From NCBI GenBank assembly GCA_020853255.1, contig JADYZI010000141.1:1-37583 (forward strand): a stretch of 37,583 nucleotides of DNA. The letters run 5' to 3'. Made by a program: the position numbers and the translations under genes. The notes under the pieces were generated by a model. The model saw only the letters and a program-made list of their open reading frames with translations. It did not search any database and was not told the DNA's origin. This document shows, piece after piece, positions 37,023-37,583 of this stretch (within the stretch, counting starts at the first letter, position 1; every line of letters starts with the position of its first letter). This DNA is from Acidobacteriota bacterium. Lineage in GTDB: Bacteria > Acidobacteriota > Blastocatellia > Pyrinomonadales > Pyrinomonadaceae.

Positions 37023-37583
37023 ATGACTGAAAGGGTATTGGAAAGGCCGATACGGCCGCAGATAAGTATTTCGAGAATTGTCCTGCCGACGGAGCACGGA
37101 TCGTGGAGCTTTCTGCTTGAGCCGCTGATCGTTGGCGGCGCGATCGCATGGTCATTTGCCGCGCCGTGGATCATGCTGATGGTGGTCGCTGCCTTTCTCT
37201 CCCGCCAGCCGCTAAAGGTATATTGGCTTGCACGCGGAAATCCTGCGGCCGCAGCCGTGTCTGTTCGATTTCTATTGGCCTTTCTTGCCGCCGCCGCGAT
37301 CGGCCTGGCCGGAACGATCTGGATCGCCCCTGCGGCGCTTTATCCGCTGGCCCTCGCTGGCCCGATCGCGGCCCAGCAGGTGTTTGCTGATCTTTCGCGT
37401 CGAAGCCGGAGCCTCGTCGCCGAATTGGCGGGAGCCGCGGCCGTCTCCTCTTCGGCTGCTATGCTTGCAATTGGTGCCGGGTTTTCGGTATCGGCCGCCG
37501 GCGCTTTGTGGTTGATCTTCGTATGCCGCGCTGTTCCTTCGATCCTATATGTACGGAACCGGCTTTTGCTTGAAAAAGGCAAG
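37023..37583 (+). CDS. YwiC-like membrane protein (3' end outside window)
   Basis: The open frame runs from ATG 37023 past the end of the window, giving at least 187 residues. The start region contains VLPTEHGSWSFLLEPLIVGG, the conserved EHG(S/A)W signature of YwiC-like proteins, followed by repeated hydrophobic segments (about 31-60, 80-100, 100-125 and 135-175). These are polytopic inner-membrane proteins of unknown biochemical function. It is probably not part of the polysaccharide unit because of the 190-bp gap before it, but that is inference. Confidence 0.82.
   Translation, partial: MTERVLERPIRPQISISRIVLPTEHGSWSFLLEPLIVGGAIAWSFAAPWIMLMVVAAFLSRQPLKVYWLARGNPAAAAVSVRFLLAFLAAAAIGLAGTIWIAPAALYPLALAGPIAAQQVFADLSRRSRSLVAELAGAAAVSSSAAMLAIGAGFSVSAAGALWLIFVCRAVPSILYVRNRLLLEKGK

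Overview
The window is a Gram-negative exopolysaccharide locus of the exosortase A (XrtA / PEP-CTERM) type, running from about 4.2 kb to 36.8 kb. Two unrelated genes lie at its left edge and a partial gene lies at its right edge. Moderately high GC, the blend of gene families and the asparagine-synthetase-rich layout suggest a soil or freshwater acidobacterium, possibly Blastocatellia. That placement is inference; no rRNA or universal marker gene is present.

Left edge (1-3.9 kb): the 3' end of a sigma-54-dependent response regulator (AAA+ core and Fis-type HTH) converges on a Dcp-type M3 metallopeptidase, with a long stem-loop between their ends. About 700 bp without a convincing gene follow, holding an orphan intrinsic terminator. 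Next comes a small predicted membrane protein on the minus strand.

Core machinery (4.1-12.0 kb, all plus strand): a very small PEP-CTERM protein, an exosortase fused to an EpsI domain, a Wzz/Wzc-like chain-length protein, an ExeA-like AAA ATPase, a BY-kinase-type ATPase with a C-terminal tyrosine cluster, a polyprenyl-phosphate sugar transferase that starts chain synthesis, and a Wza-like export protein. A secreted YCF48-like beta-propeller and the first of three asparagine-synthetase-like amidotransferases follow.

Middle (14.9-18.6 kb, minus strand): a three-gene unit of a glycosyltransferase, an alpha/alpha-toroid protein and a FemAB/GNAT-like transferase. It converges on the first amidotransferase and diverges from the next plus-strand unit.

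Right part (18.8-36.8 kb, plus strand): O-antigen ligase, GT2 glycosyltransferase, flippase, amidotransferase 2, two GT4 glycosyltransferases, a heparinase II/III-like protein, amidotransferase 3, a TuaH-like glycosyltransferase, a DUF218/YdcF protein and a SAM methyltransferase. After a 240-bp gap come UDP-GlcNAc 2-epimerase and a secreted parallel beta-helix protein. The window ends inside a YwiC-like membrane protein.

Working model (inference): repeat units are built on undecaprenyl phosphate by the initiating transferase, the five glycosyltransferases and the tailoring enzymes, flipped by the Wzx-like protein, polymerised or ligated by the O-antigen ligase, length-controlled by the Wzz and kinase pair, and exported. 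The heparinase-like and beta-helix proteins trim or remodel the polymer. The exosortase processes PEP-CTERM proteins and may link them to this polymer. Three amidotransferases plus a FemAB-like enzyme point to an amidated or amino-acid-decorated, possibly uronate-containing, polysaccharide.
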